A stretch of DNA of 14,376 nt from Candidatus Nanopelagicales bacterium. GTDB taxonomy: Bacteria > Actinomycetota > Actinomycetes > S36-B12. The notes under the pieces are model-generated. The model was not told the origin of the DNA. It did no database searches and saw only the letters and a program-made list of their open reading frames with translations. Each line of letters opens with the position of its first letter. Position 1 is the first letter of the stretch. Location: assembly GCA_030836325.1 (NCBI GenBank), contig JAURQC010000076.1, positions 1 through 14,376 on the forward strand, given 5' to 3'. Below are positions 7,128 to 13,971 of the stretch, piece after piece. Both the position numbers and the translations under genes were made by a program.

Positions 7128-8020
7128 AGTCCGTGCAGGTTATGCGCACTGCCGGGGCCGTACCCCTAGGCACAAGGAGCGTTCTGGCTATCGGGTTCGC
7201 TACCGCTGTAGGCCTGGTGGCCTTCCTATGGCCGTTCCTGGCCGCGCCCGAGTCGACACTGGTCGCCCACGCTGATGACGCACCCTTCGTCTTCGCCCTC
7301 TTGGTCCCCATCGTCTTACTAGTCGTGCTTGCGCAATTCGCCGATGGCGCGATGGATGCCAAATCCGTCGCACTCTTAGGTGTTCTCTCGGCGGTCATTG
7401 CGGCGCTGCGCCCTCTCGGCGCCGGCGTGGCCGGAATCGAACCGATTTGGGCCGTGTTGATTCTCGGCGGATTCGCTCTTGGCCCCGGATTTGGATTCGT
7501 TTTGGGAGCTGTGTCGCTGTTCGCCTCGGCCCTCATCACCGGCGGGATCGGCCCGTGGCTGCCATTTCAGATGATCGCCGCCGCATGGATCGGCCTGGGG
7601 GCTGGATTACTCGCGCGAGTGCCTGCGGTTCGACGGCTCGCCCCGACGCACCCATGGCGCGAAGTGCTGGTCATCGCTGGTTATGCCGCTCTTGCGTCGT
7701 TCGCCTACGGCTTCGCGCTAAACCTGTGGTTCTGGCCTTTCACCATGGATCTTGCGCCACAGATCGCGTTCACACCCGGAGCCGAGGTCGCGGACAACGT
7801 GCTGGCATGGCTCAGGTTCAGCGTGGTGACGTCACTGGGGTTCGATCTGCCCCGAGCAGCGCTAGCCGCTGGATTGATCCTGATCGCAGGCCGCGGCGTC
7901 CTGATCGCTCTGCGTCGTGCCAGCCGCAGAGCAGCCTTTGATACTCCCGTGGTCTTCACCGACGACGCAACTGAAACTACGCCCGTGAGAAAACACAGGG
8001 CCAACCAACTCCGCCCGTAG
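7124..8020 (+). CDS. ECF transporter substrate-binding (S) component, predicted cobalamin/corrinoid specificity
   Basis: A 298-residue polytopic membrane protein, last gene of the operon. ATG 7124 overlaps the ATPase stop (ATGA), with AGGAG at 7114-7118. About six to seven hydrophobic segments are visible, starting at residues 18-40, 54-72 and 78-98. The segment ALGPGFGFVLGAVSLFASALITGGIGPWLPFQMIAAAWIGLGAG, described here by its GPGFGF and GGIGPWLPFQM cores, is the hallmark of this S-protein type. The C-terminal tail is basic and probably cytoplasmic. S proteins bind the vitamin and deliver it by toppling in the membrane against EcfT. Cobalamin is inferred from the riboswitch, not from binding residues; a corrinoid or B12 precursor cannot be excluded. 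The convergent gene stops 7 nt downstream, with no strong terminator between them. Confidence 0.85.
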   Translation: MKSVQVMRTAGAVPLGTRSVLAIGFATAVGLVAFLWPFLAAPESTLVAHADDAPFVFALLVPIVLLVVLAQFADGAMDAKSVALLGVLSAVIAALRPLGAGVAGIEPIWAVLILGGFALGPGFGFVLGAVSLFASALITGGIGPWLPFQMIAAAWIGLGAGLLARVPAVRRLAPTHPWREVLVIAGYAALASFAYGFALNLWFWPFTMDLAPQIAFTPGAEVADNVLAWLRFSVVTSLGFDLPRAALAAGLILIAGRGVLIALRRASRRAAFDTPVVFTDDATETTPVRKHRANQLRP

Positions 8021-8027
8021 GTGCGGC

Positions 8028-8450
8028 TTAGTCCGAGTCGACAATGGCCCGCGTGACAGACGGCAGCAAGGACGCCGCGATGCCCACTACAGCGATCACT
8101 ACCAGCGCGGTGCCGATGGCCCGAGTTCCGGAATCAGGCGCCTGAGCAAGGGGGAACCCGACCACGAGCCCGAGAAGTTGGGCCAGGATAAATGGAGCCC
8201 GCGCTCCGTACTTGGACAACCACCACCCACGAGCGATGGCCAACATTCCAACTCCCAGCACCGCGAAGATCACGATTTGCAACACCAGCGCGGGCAGGTT
8301 TGAGACCTCCTCAGGTCCGGTCAGACCGAACCGAAGTCCTTGTAGGACGTCGTAGACCGCGTAGCCCACCAAAACCAACCCCTGGATCGCGGCGATCGCG
8401 GCGAGAACAACCAACAAGGGTTGCGTCGGTTTCGGCACGCGGGCGAGCAT
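8028..8450 (-). CDS. Small four-helix integral membrane protein, function unknown
   Basis: A 140-residue hydrophobic protein. Predicted helices are at about 12-35, 53-73, 85-103 and 110-131, separated by short loops; the loop at 72-84 holds RGWWLSKYGAR. The end is VDSD. The start ATG at 8450 is preceded by GGGGAG only 3 nt away, which is close; an in-frame GTG at codon 5 is the alternative. It points away from the lipid kinase, with just 12 bp between the two start codons, and its stop is 7 nt from the stop of the transporter S gene. I do not recognise a named family, though small four-helix proteins of this size are common in actinobacteria. It is not expected to belong to the B12 operon, which lies on the other strand. 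Confidence 0.72.
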   Translation of the reverse strand: MLARVPKPTQPLLVVLAAIAAIQGLVLVGYAVYDVLQGLRFGLTGPEEVSNLPALVLQIVIFAVLGVGMLAIARGWWLSKYGARAPFILAQLLGLVVGFPLAQAPDSGTRAIGTALVVIAVVGIAASLLPSVTRAIVDSD

Positions 8451-8455
8451 AGGCT
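8450..8455 (+). promoter_or_regulatory. Candidate -10 box (TAGGCT) for a leaderless lipid kinase transcript
   Basis: TAGGCT fits TANNNT and ends 7 nt before ATG 8463, placing the transcription start at the ATG. No Shine-Dalgarno is visible before this ATG, which agrees with a leaderless mRNA. The box overlaps the first base of the divergent membrane-protein gene (its ATG occupies 8448-8450). No clear -35 is seen. Confidence 0.4.
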
Positions 8456-8462
8456 CCCCGTC

Positions 8463-9443
8463 ATGCGCGCGCTGTTAGTAGTCAATCCGCGCGCCACCAC
8501 CACGTCGACACGCACCGCGGATGTGATCGTCCAGGCGCTATCCCATGAACTCGACCTCGAGATCACGTTCACCACGCACCGTGGACACGGTGTCGACCTC
8601 GGTGAATGGGCCTTGGACAACAACCTCGACGCAGTCATTGCCTTGGGCGGCGATGGCGTTGTCAACGAGGTGCTCAACGGAATCTTGCGAGACGGGCCAG
8701 CACGGCCCGCTACCTCTCGCGATCTAGGCCGTCGCGTGCCCGCGCTCGGTGTCATTCCCGGCGGCAGCGCCAACGTGTTCTCTCGGGCTCTGGAGATTCC
8801 GACCGACCCCGTCGAGGCCACCGGAGCCATCCTGCGATCGACTCGCGACGGAGTTTTCCGACGGATTGGGCTCGGCCATGTCCACACACCGGAGTTCTCG
8901 CGGTGGTTCGCGGTCAATGCCGGGTTGGGAATCGACGCCCGGATCATCGCCTCGATGGAACAGCAAAGGACGGCCGGGCGCCGCGCTAGCCCGACCCGGT
9001 ACTTCGTCACGACAGTGCGTGAATTCTTCAAAGACCGCAGTAGCCCTCGGATGTCTATCACTCGCCCGGGCTCACCACCCACCTCGGGTGTAGTGCTGGG
9101 CATTGTGCAAAACGCAGCCCCGTGGACGTACTTCGGCTCGGTTCCGGTCGATCCGTGCCCCAACGCATCCTTCGAAACCGGCTTGGACCTGTTTGCGCTG
9201 CGCAATCTCGGCCCACTGACCACTGTCCGGGCCGCAACCCGCATGCTCACCCGCATGGGAGGGGGTTCGGCCGGCACCGCGATAGTGCGCTGGCACGACC
9301 AGGCGATCTTCGAATTCGAAGCCGACGACGATGCCTTGGTACCCATACAGATAGACGGGGAGGGCCTGGGTCGCACCCACCGGGCCACGTTTACGTCTCA
9401 TCCGGGGGCGGTGCTGGTCATGGGCAGCACCGATCACCATTAG
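8463..9443 (+). CDS. Diacylglycerol kinase family lipid kinase
   Basis: A 326-residue protein of the DAGK/sphingosine-kinase/YegS superfamily, which transfers phosphate from ATP to a lipid such as diacylglycerol at the inner face of the membrane. ATG 8463 gives the usual opening MRALLVVNPRA. The nucleotide-binding signature GGDGVVNEVLNG is at 62-73 (GGDG 62-65), and PGGSANVF at 99-106 is the second conserved motif. The C-terminal half is the beta-rich lipid-binding domain and includes GLDLFALRNLGP. An upstream in-frame start would add 14 residues but would run into the divergent gene. The gene lies 253 nt upstream of whiB1 on the same strand; lipid kinase genes often sit near whiB1 in actinobacteria. 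The lipid substrate is not readable. Confidence 0.88.
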   Translation: MRALLVVNPRATTTSTRTADVIVQALSHELDLEITFTTHRGHGVDLGEWALDNNLDAVIALGGDGVVNEVLNGILRDGPARPATSRDLGRRVPALGVIPGGSANVFSRALEIPTDPVEATGAILRSTRDGVFRRIGLGHVHTPEFSRWFAVNAGLGIDARIIASMEQQRTAGRRASPTRYFVTTVREFFKDRSSPRMSITRPGSPPTSGVVLGIVQNAAPWTYFGSVPVDPCPNASFETGLDLFALRNLGPLTTVRAATRMLTRMGGGSAGTAIVRWHDQAIFEFEADDDALVPIQIDGEGLGRTHRATFTSHPGAVLVMGSTDHH

Positions 9444-9474
9444 TCATCCAAACTTTTCGGACATTTGGTGCAGT

Positions 9475-9490
9475 TGTGATCAAAATGACA
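9475..9490 (+). promoter_or_regulatory. Possible second, weak CRP-like site upstream of whiB1
   Basis: TGTGATCAAAATGACA has a perfect left half (TGTGA), a 6-nt spacer and a right half TGACA differing by one base from TCACA. It is about 207 nt before the whiB1 start and 32 nt after the lipid kinase stop. Too distant for a classic activator site, it may be chance or may act on an upstream promoter. Confidence 0.25.
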
Positions 9491-9637
9491 GCCGGTCGGC
9501 TCGAAACGTCAGGATTTGGGGTTGTGTCGAGGGTCCGGCTCTGCAACCCTAGAGGAGCCCTAAGTCTGACCGCTCGGGCCGCCTTCCTCCGAGGGTAGCC
9601 GGGGAGACCCCCCGCGCCCCTCCTAGTTGGGCCCGGT

Positions 9638-9653
9638 CGTGAAGGCTTTCACG
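9638..9653 (+). promoter_or_regulatory. CRP-family operator-like palindrome before whiB1
   Basis: CGTGA-AGGCTT-TCACG is a perfect inverted repeat that contains the GTGA-N6-TCAC core of CRP-family sites. It ends 43 nt before the whiB1 ATG, within the 253-nt gap 9444-9696. Established knowledge: whiB1 of M. tuberculosis is controlled by its cAMP receptor protein through sites in this promoter region. The rest of the gap holds a G/C-rich stretch (9595-9620) and no ORF I trust. The -10 of whiB1 could not be placed with confidence. Confidence 0.5.
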
Positions 9654-9696
9654 AGTGCTGGTGACCCCAGTGCCCACCATTTTGGAGTGATGACGC

Positions 9697-9951
9697 ATGG
9701 ACTGGCGCCACGAGGCGGCCTGCCGTGACGAAGATCCGGAGTTGTTCTTCCCCATCGGCAACACCGGGCCTGCGCTCATCCAGATCGAAGAGGCCAAGGC
9801 CGTCTGCCGTCGCTGTCCCGTTGTTGACGAATGTCTGCGCTGGGCCCTTGAAACTGGCCAAGATGCCGGCGTTTGGGGTGGCCTAAGCGAAGACGAGCGC
9901 CGTGCTCTCAAGCGGCGTAATGCCCGCCTTCGGGCACGCACCAACGCCTGA
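9697..9951 (+). CDS. whiB1: WhiB1-type iron-sulfur transcriptional regulator
   Basis: An 84-residue Wbl protein, the full family length. The four 4Fe-4S ligands are C9, C37, C40 and C46 (C-x27-C-x2-C-x5-C), the same positions as in M. tuberculosis WhiB1. They are followed by the GVWGG turn (58-62) and the basic C-terminal tail RRALKRRNARLRAR, which contacts DNA. WhiB1/WblE proteins bind the primary sigma factor, sense nitric oxide and are usually essential. ATG 9697 is preceded by GGAG at 9684-9687. A 12-bp perfect palindrome CTGACCGGTCAG (9948-9959) spans the stop codon, and a TGCCCG-CCTT-CGGGCA hairpin lies at 9921-9936 inside the last codons. It faces pdtaS tail to tail, 39 nt apart. Confidence 0.95.
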   Translation: MDWRHEAACRDEDPELFFPIGNTGPALIQIEEAKAVCRRCPVVDECLRWALETGQDAGVWGGLSEDERRALKRRNARLRARTNA

Positions 9952-9960
9952 CCGGTCAGC

Positions 9961-10002
9961 TATCACCTGCTAACTGCCAGGTCTCACCTGCTAGCCGCCG
10001 AG
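9961..10002. repeat. Imperfect 21-bp tandem duplication at the pdtaS 3' end
   Basis: Bases 9961-9981 and 9982-10002 agree at 16 of 21 positions and share the exact 10-mer TCACCTGCTA (9963-9972 and 9984-9993). The second copy carries the pdtaS stop codon (CTA at 9991-9993, TAG on the - strand). Because the period is 21, the first copy supplies a second TAG in the same frame seven codons later. This looks like an old replication slippage event in the convergent whiB1/pdtaS gap. Confidence 0.75.
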
Positions 10003-11487
10003 CGGGAGCATCACCACAGCACGCGTTCCATAGCCCTGATCAGCGAATTCGAAGGTCCCCGCCAATTCCGTCGTGGCGAGCGACTCCACAATGCTCAGTC
10101 CCAGGCCAGCGTTCTGAATCTGCTCTGCGGCAACGCCGACGCCATCGTCCACTATCTCGATGCGAAGGGACCCTGGTTCCCTGATGGCTTCGACCGTGAC
10201 GAAGGTGCCCTGCGAGTGCTGAACGGCGTTGTGCACGAGTTCGGAGACGCACATCGCCAACGGCGTGGCGGTCTCTGCCGGTAGCCGACCAGCATCGCCT
10301 TTGGTATCCAACGTGATCCCAGCCTGCGGATCCTCGACAACGATCGCAAACAAAGCTCTGACGATGCGATCGAAATCGACGGTTTCGCCCAGATCCGAGT
10401 CGCTACCCGGGTCGGCTGACAACGCCTCGTGCACGACCGCGATCGCAGCCACCCGCACCTGAGCATCATCCAGAGCTGCTGAAATAGCAGGATCACTCGA
10501 ACGCCGTCCCTGAAGCCGCAATAACGCCGCGACTGTCTGGAGATTGTTCTTGACCCGATGGTGGATCTCACGGATCGTTGCATCCTTCGACAGCAGCGCG
10601 CGTTCGCGCCGCCGGATGTCGGTGGTGTCGCGCAGAAGCAGGAGTGCGCCATCCGCGGGCTTGGATCCATGAAGCGGGATCGAACGCAAGAGGACCGTGG
10701 CGTTGGATCCTTCAAGGTCGGTTCGACCGGCGACCCGCCCTCGCGCCAGCTCCCCTACCGATGCATCCATAGTCCCCTGCCGGTGCAGCAATCGCGTAAC
10801 AACGTTCGCGAAATCCGCACCAACAAGATCGATGGCAAGGCCGAGGCGACGCAAGGCACTGACCGCATTAGGGCTGGCGTAGACGACTATCCCGGTGGGG
10901 TCCAGTCGCACGACACCGTCGCCGATCCGCGGCCGACCGCTGGCACCGGTCACTGTCTCAGGCACCGGGAATCCACCGGACGTGAGCATCCCCAGCAGTA
11001 TGTCCGCTGTGGAGAGATAGAAGTCCTCCAACTGTCCCGCCACCCGGGGAGCCGACGAAGCATGCCGGACCACCACACCGATGACGTCTCGATCCCGACC
11101 CGATTCACCCTCACTGTCTGTCGATCGTGCAGTCCGAACGGGGCGGTGGATCGGGTAGGCCTCAAGCGCAGTCGGTATCAATGGGTTGGATGCATTGCGT
11201 GGTTTGACACTGCGCCCGAATGTGAGGGCCTGATCCAAACTCGACAGTCGACCCCTCGGCGAGAACCTCCCGATGACGTCCTCGGGCACGCTCGTTGGGG
11301 CCGTGGTCGGCCGAACGTGGGCGACCGCGACGGCACCTGCGTCGTTCCACGTTGGAAGCCACAGCACCAGATCGGACAGGGAAAGGTCTGCGAGCAGCGA
11401 CCAGTCTTCGACGATGGAAGTCAGGTGCTCGAGGTCGGACGAAGAAAGATCCGTGCGCTCGTTCACCAAACGCGCAGGTATCGGCAC
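9991..11487 (-). CDS. pdtaS: PdtaS-type sensor histidine kinase
   Basis: A 498-residue soluble two-component kinase with GAF (about 1-160), PAS (about 185-290), HisKA_2 and HATPase domains. The phosphoacceptor motif REIHHRVKNNLQTVAALLRLQ has its His pair at 309-310; ELVHNAVQHS (N box) and DDGVGV and GLGLSIV (G boxes) follow. GTG 11487 is the best start: it lies 7 nt after a TACTTT -10 box, and the conserved Trp of W-x-LLADLS then falls at residue 29, the same position as in M. tuberculosis PdtaS (recalled sequence, 501 aa). Longer in-frame starts up to 11601 would overlap the divergent gene. The partner PdtaR, an ANTAR RNA-binding antiterminator, is not in the window. No membrane segments are visible. 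Confidence 0.92.
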   Translation of the reverse strand: MPIPARLVNERTDLSSSDLEHLTSIVEDWSLLADLSLSDLVLWLPTWNDAGAVAVAHVRPTTAPTSVPEDVIGRFSPRGRLSSLDQALTFGRSVKPRNASNPLIPTALEAYPIHRPVRTARSTDSEGESGRDRDVIGVVVRHASSAPRVAGQLEDFYLSTADILLGMLTSGGFPVPETVTGASGRPRIGDGVVRLDPTGIVVYASPNAVSALRRLGLAIDLVGADFANVVTRLLHRQGTMDASVGELARGRVAGRTDLEGSNATVLLRSIPLHGSKPADGALLLLRDTTDIRRRERALLSKDATIREIHHRVKNNLQTVAALLRLQGRRSSDPAISAALDDAQVRVAAIAVVHEALSADPGSDSDLGETVDFDRIVRALFAIVVEDPQAGITLDTKGDAGRLPAETATPLAMCVSELVHNAVQHSQGTFVTVEAIREPGSLRIEIVDDGVGVAAEQIQNAGLGLSIVESLATTELAGTFEFADQGYGTRAVVMLPLGG

Positions 11488-11494
11488 AAAGGAC

Positions 11495-11504
11495 AAAGTA
11501 GCGT
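11495..11504. promoter_or_regulatory. Overlapping divergent -10 boxes for pdtaS and the IlvG-like gene
   Basis: The top strand reads AAAGTAGCGT. TAGCGT (11499-11504, + strand) ends 6 nt before ATG 11511; TACTTT (- strand, 11500-11495) ends 7 nt before GTG 11487. Both fit TANNNT and share the self-complementary TA at 11499-11500. Both genes would be leaderless. No good -35 hexamer is seen on either strand at 17-18 nt. Confidence 0.5.
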
Positions 11505-11510
11505 GGAGTG

Positions 11511-13247
11511 ATGACTGATTCGGGTTCGCCCACCAACCAGGAACCCCGGCACGGCGGCTACCACGCCATCGACGCCGCGCTCGACCATGGAGCGCAGGCA
11601 CTGTTCACGTTGTCCGGGGCGCACATCTTTCCACTGTTCGATGCCGCCGTCGGCGGAGCTGATGCCGTCCACTCCGCCGACAATCCTCAAACCGCTGAAC
11701 GCAAAGGTCGCCTCCCCCTGCTGGATGTTCGCCATGAACAAACGGCTGTATTCGCTGCTGAGGCTGTCGGCAAACTCAGCCGGGTACCCGGTTTCGCGGC
11801 AGTCACCGCAGGGCCCGGGGTTACCAATGCAATAAGCGCCCTCACGGGCGCCTGGATGAATGGCAGCCCGCTCGTAGTGGTCGGCGGCCGCGCCCCTAAC
11901 TACCGATGGGGATCGGGTGCGCTCCAAGAGCTCGACCACGTCCCTCTCGTGGCACCTGTCACCAAGTCCGCGACGACCATCAACGATCCCGCCGAGGTCG
12001 GGGCTGGCATCTACGCAGCATTCGATCTGGCTCGATCCCCGCACCGGGGACCGACCTTCGTGGATGTCCCGATGGACGTGCTGTTCACCCCGAGTTCGCC
12101 GAATCAACTGGATCCATCTCTCAAGGCCACAATCCAGCGCGACCCTGAGTTGGTAGGTGACATCGATCGCGCAGCAGCGCTGCTCGCCGAGGCTTCACGT
12201 CCGGTTCTCGTCATCGGATCTGACGTCTGGGCCGGTGATGCCATCGACGCGGCACGAGCATTCGTCGCACAAACACAGATTCCAACTATCGCCAACGGCA
12301 TGGGGCGCGGGATCCTCTCTCCGAGCGATCCGCTGCTGGTCACCCGGGCTCGATCCACGGCCTTCTCCGGCGCCGACCTCGTGATCGTCGCGGGTGCCCC
12401 CTTGGACTTCCGCCTGGGTTATGGAACCTTCGGCTCCGGTGACGGTGCGGCACCCACCCCTGTGATCCACCTCGTAGACGCCACGAGCCAGATCGCCCAT
12501 CACGCCGCGCACGCTCTCCCCATCGCGGGTGATCTGTCCACCGCACTTACCGCGCTACTCGCGGAAGCGCAGGGTTGCGGACTCGAACCTGGAACCTGGG
12601 CGAGGACATCGGGGTGGTGCACCGATCTCGCCGCCACTGCGGCCGCCGCTTGGAGCGCAGATGAGGAGATCCTCACCTCAGACGCGTCCCCCATCCACCC
12701 GGCACGGATCTACGGTGAGTTACGAACCCGCATGTCGGCCGACGATGTCGTGATCGGCGACGGCGGTGATTTCGTCTCCTTCGCCGGACGCTTCATCGAA
12801 CCGGGCAAACCCGGCTGCTGGCTCGATCCGGGCCCCTTCGGATGCCTGGGCACCGGACCGGGATACGCGCTCGGCACCCATGTGGCACGGCCAGATTCGC
12901 ACCCATGGTTGCTGCTCGGCGACGGAGCTGCGGGGTTCTCCCTGATGGATGTCGAATCACTGGTCCGACATGGAGTTCCCGTCACGATGGTTGTCGGGAA
13001 CAACTCCGGTTGGGGACTCGAACGCCATCCAATGCGATTCCTGTACGGCTACGACGTCGTGGCCGATCTGCCAGCAATTGGCTATGACGACGTTGTTCGA
13101 GCGCTCGGTGGTGCCGGCGAGACAGTGACCCAGGCTCAAGACATCGGCCCGGCACTGGACCGTGCCCGCGACTATGCAGGTCCCTACCTCGTCAATGTTG
13201 TGACCGATCCAGAAGTCGCCTACCCGCGCTCGACCACCGGGATCTAA
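11511..13247 (+). CDS. ilvG: Thiamine-diphosphate enzyme, IlvG-like (acetolactate synthase large-subunit-like)
   Basis: A 578-residue enzyme of the acetolactate-synthase/benzoylformate-decarboxylase superfamily. The thiamine-activating Glu is E76 in DVRHEQTAVFAAE; TAGPGVTNA and GGRAPNYRWGSGALQE-type segments follow in the Pyr domain. The diphosphate motif is GDG (470-472) to NN (497-498), in GDGAAGF...VVGNNSGWGLE. The stretches GDGGDFVSFAGRFIEPGKPGCW, given here by its GDGGDF and PGCWLDPGPFG cores, and DPEVAYPR at the end match the IlvG (Rv1820-like) branch rather than IlvB. ATG 11511 is preferred over the adjacent GTG 11508, because it sits at the expected leaderless distance from TAGCGT. 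No regulatory small subunit gene is adjacent, so true acetolactate synthesis is uncertain. It converges with the thioesterase gene 12 nt downstream. Confidence 0.85.
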   Translation: MTDSGSPTNQEPRHGGYHAIDAALDHGAQALFTLSGAHIFPLFDAAVGGADAVHSADNPQTAERKGRLPLLDVRHEQTAVFAAEAVGKLSRVPGFAAVTAGPGVTNAISALTGAWMNGSPLVVVGGRAPNYRWGSGALQELDHVPLVAPVTKSATTINDPAEVGAGIYAAFDLARSPHRGPTFVDVPMDVLFTPSSPNQLDPSLKATIQRDPELVGDIDRAAALLAEASRPVLVIGSDVWAGDAIDAARAFVAQTQIPTIANGMGRGILSPSDPLLVTRARSTAFSGADLVIVAGAPLDFRLGYGTFGSGDGAAPTPVIHLVDATSQIAHHAAHALPIAGDLSTALTALLAEAQGCGLEPGTWARTSGWCTDLAATAAAAWSADEEILTSDASPIHPARIYGELRTRMSADDVVIGDGGDFVSFAGRFIEPGKPGCWLDPGPFGCLGTGPGYALGTHVARPDSHPWLLLGDGAAGFSLMDVESLVRHGVPVTMVVGNNSGWGLERHPMRFLYGYDVVADLPAIGYDDVVRALGGAGETVTQAQDIGPALDRARDYAGPYLVNVVTDPEVAYPRSTTGI

Positions 13248-13259
13248 CTTCCACTGCAA

Positions 13260-13679
13260 TCACTTCTCGTCAGTTTCGACTCCGAAGGCGCTGCGCTCAA
13301 CGACCGCACGAATGATGGTTCCTCGACCGATGCGCTCGACTCTTTCACCTGAGGCAAGCTCGTGATCGGCACTAACGTCGAATGTCACGCGGGAGCCGTC
13401 AACCGCCGAAATTTTTGCGGTCACCGTGACCGTGGCGCCGATAGGCGTCGGTCGCCGATGTGAGATGTCAACCCGCACACCCACGCTCGTGTGCTCACTG
13501 CCGAGTTCCGGGTGCAGGACAGAACACGTTGCCCTCTCCATTAAGGCGATCAAGCGCGGAGTCCCCAGGACGGGAACTTCTCCACTACCGACGGCAATCG
13601 CAGTGTCGCCGGCAACAATCGTGACCCCGACTTGACCGACCCGACCGATCAGGGATTCCACATCCACCAGCGCCGCCAC
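13260..13679 (-). CDS. Hotdog-fold thioesterase, FlK (fluoroacetyl-CoA thioesterase)-like
   Basis: A 139-residue single hotdog domain. The Thr/Glu/His set of the FlK family is present: T40 (VLGTPRL), E48 (ALMERA) and H74 (DISHRRPTP). The intervals of 8 and 26 residues equal those of FlK (Thr42, Glu50, His76). SGEVPVLGTPRLIALMERA and TSVGVRVDISH are characteristic. The GTG start at 13679 lies 8 nt after the stop of the biotinyl protein, without a clear Shine-Dalgarno, so coupling to that gene is likely; GTG codons 5 and 7 are alternatives. Most relatives are not fluoroacetate enzymes, and the acyl-CoA substrate is unknown. It may serve as a housekeeping acyl-CoA thioesterase. Confidence 0.8.
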   Translation of the reverse strand: MAALVDVESLIGRVGQVGVTIVAGDTAIAVGSGEVPVLGTPRLIALMERATCSVLHPELGSEHTSVGVRVDISHRRPTPIGATVTVTAKISAVDGSRVTFDVSADHELASGERVERIGRGTIIRAVVERSAFGVETDEK

Positions 13680-13687
13680 GGCAGTTG

Positions 13688-13903
13688 CTAGCGGAATGAG
13701 ACAAGGGCGTCGCCTTCTTGAACGACGGTCCCCACCTCAACGAATACTTCATCGACAGTTCCGGCGTGTTCGGCAAGTACCGGAATCTCCATCTTCATCG
13801 ATTCCAACACCACGAGAAGCGCACCTGCCTCAATGCTGTCGCCCGCAGCGACCTCGACGCTGTGAACCGACGCGACCATTTCGGCGCTGACCGTATGTGC
13901 CAT
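13688..13903 (-). CDS. Biotin/lipoyl carrier protein, TB7.3-like
   Basis: A 71-residue stand-alone biotinyl domain. The modification motif ESMKME is at 34-39 with the acceptor Lys37, in a short barrel of two similar halves (GDSIEAGALLVVLESMKM and GTVVQEGDALVSF). The length and the sequence VLESMKMEIPVLAEHAGTV closely match M. tuberculosis Rv3221c (TB7.3, 71 aa), which lies beside rshA and pdtaS as here. GAGGAG precedes ATG 13903 by only 2 nt, but family length supports this start. It follows the anti-sigma gene after 68 nt and precedes the thioesterase gene by 8 nt on the same strand. The partner carboxylase or acyl-transfer enzyme is not in the window. Confidence 0.9.
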   Translation of the reverse strand: MAHTVSAEMVASVHSVEVAAGDSIEAGALLVVLESMKMEIPVLAEHAGTVDEVFVEVGTVVQEGDALVSFR

Positions 13904-13971
13904 GACTCCTCGTATTCGCGTGCTCGGGACGAACCGGACCCCATATTGCGGAAGGTCGCCGCTCGGGGAGC

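Noticed and set aside
8010..8030. Terminator between the S component gene and the convergent membrane-protein gene
   Set aside because: Only a 4-bp CCGC/GCGG stem with an 8-nt loop and no T run; too weak to call.
8321..9388. A 355-codon open frame on the - strand across the lipid kinase gene
   Set aside because: It covers a well-supported DAGK-family gene; its Arg/Ser/Pro-rich translation is typical of shadow frames.
9598..9614. CGGGG...CCCCG stem in the gap before whiB1 as a lipid kinase terminator
   Set aside because: It is G/C only, has no T-tract, and is more than 150 nt from the kinase stop.
9921..9936. TGCCCG-CCTT-CGGGCA hairpin as an intrinsic terminator for whiB1
   Set aside because: It lies inside the coding sequence and has no T run after it; it is kept only as a structural remark.
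10558..11511. A 317-codon open frame on the + strand across pdtaS
   Set aside because: It is antisense to a clear histidine kinase, has no recognisable domain, and its composition looks like a reverse-frame shadow in GC-rich DNA.
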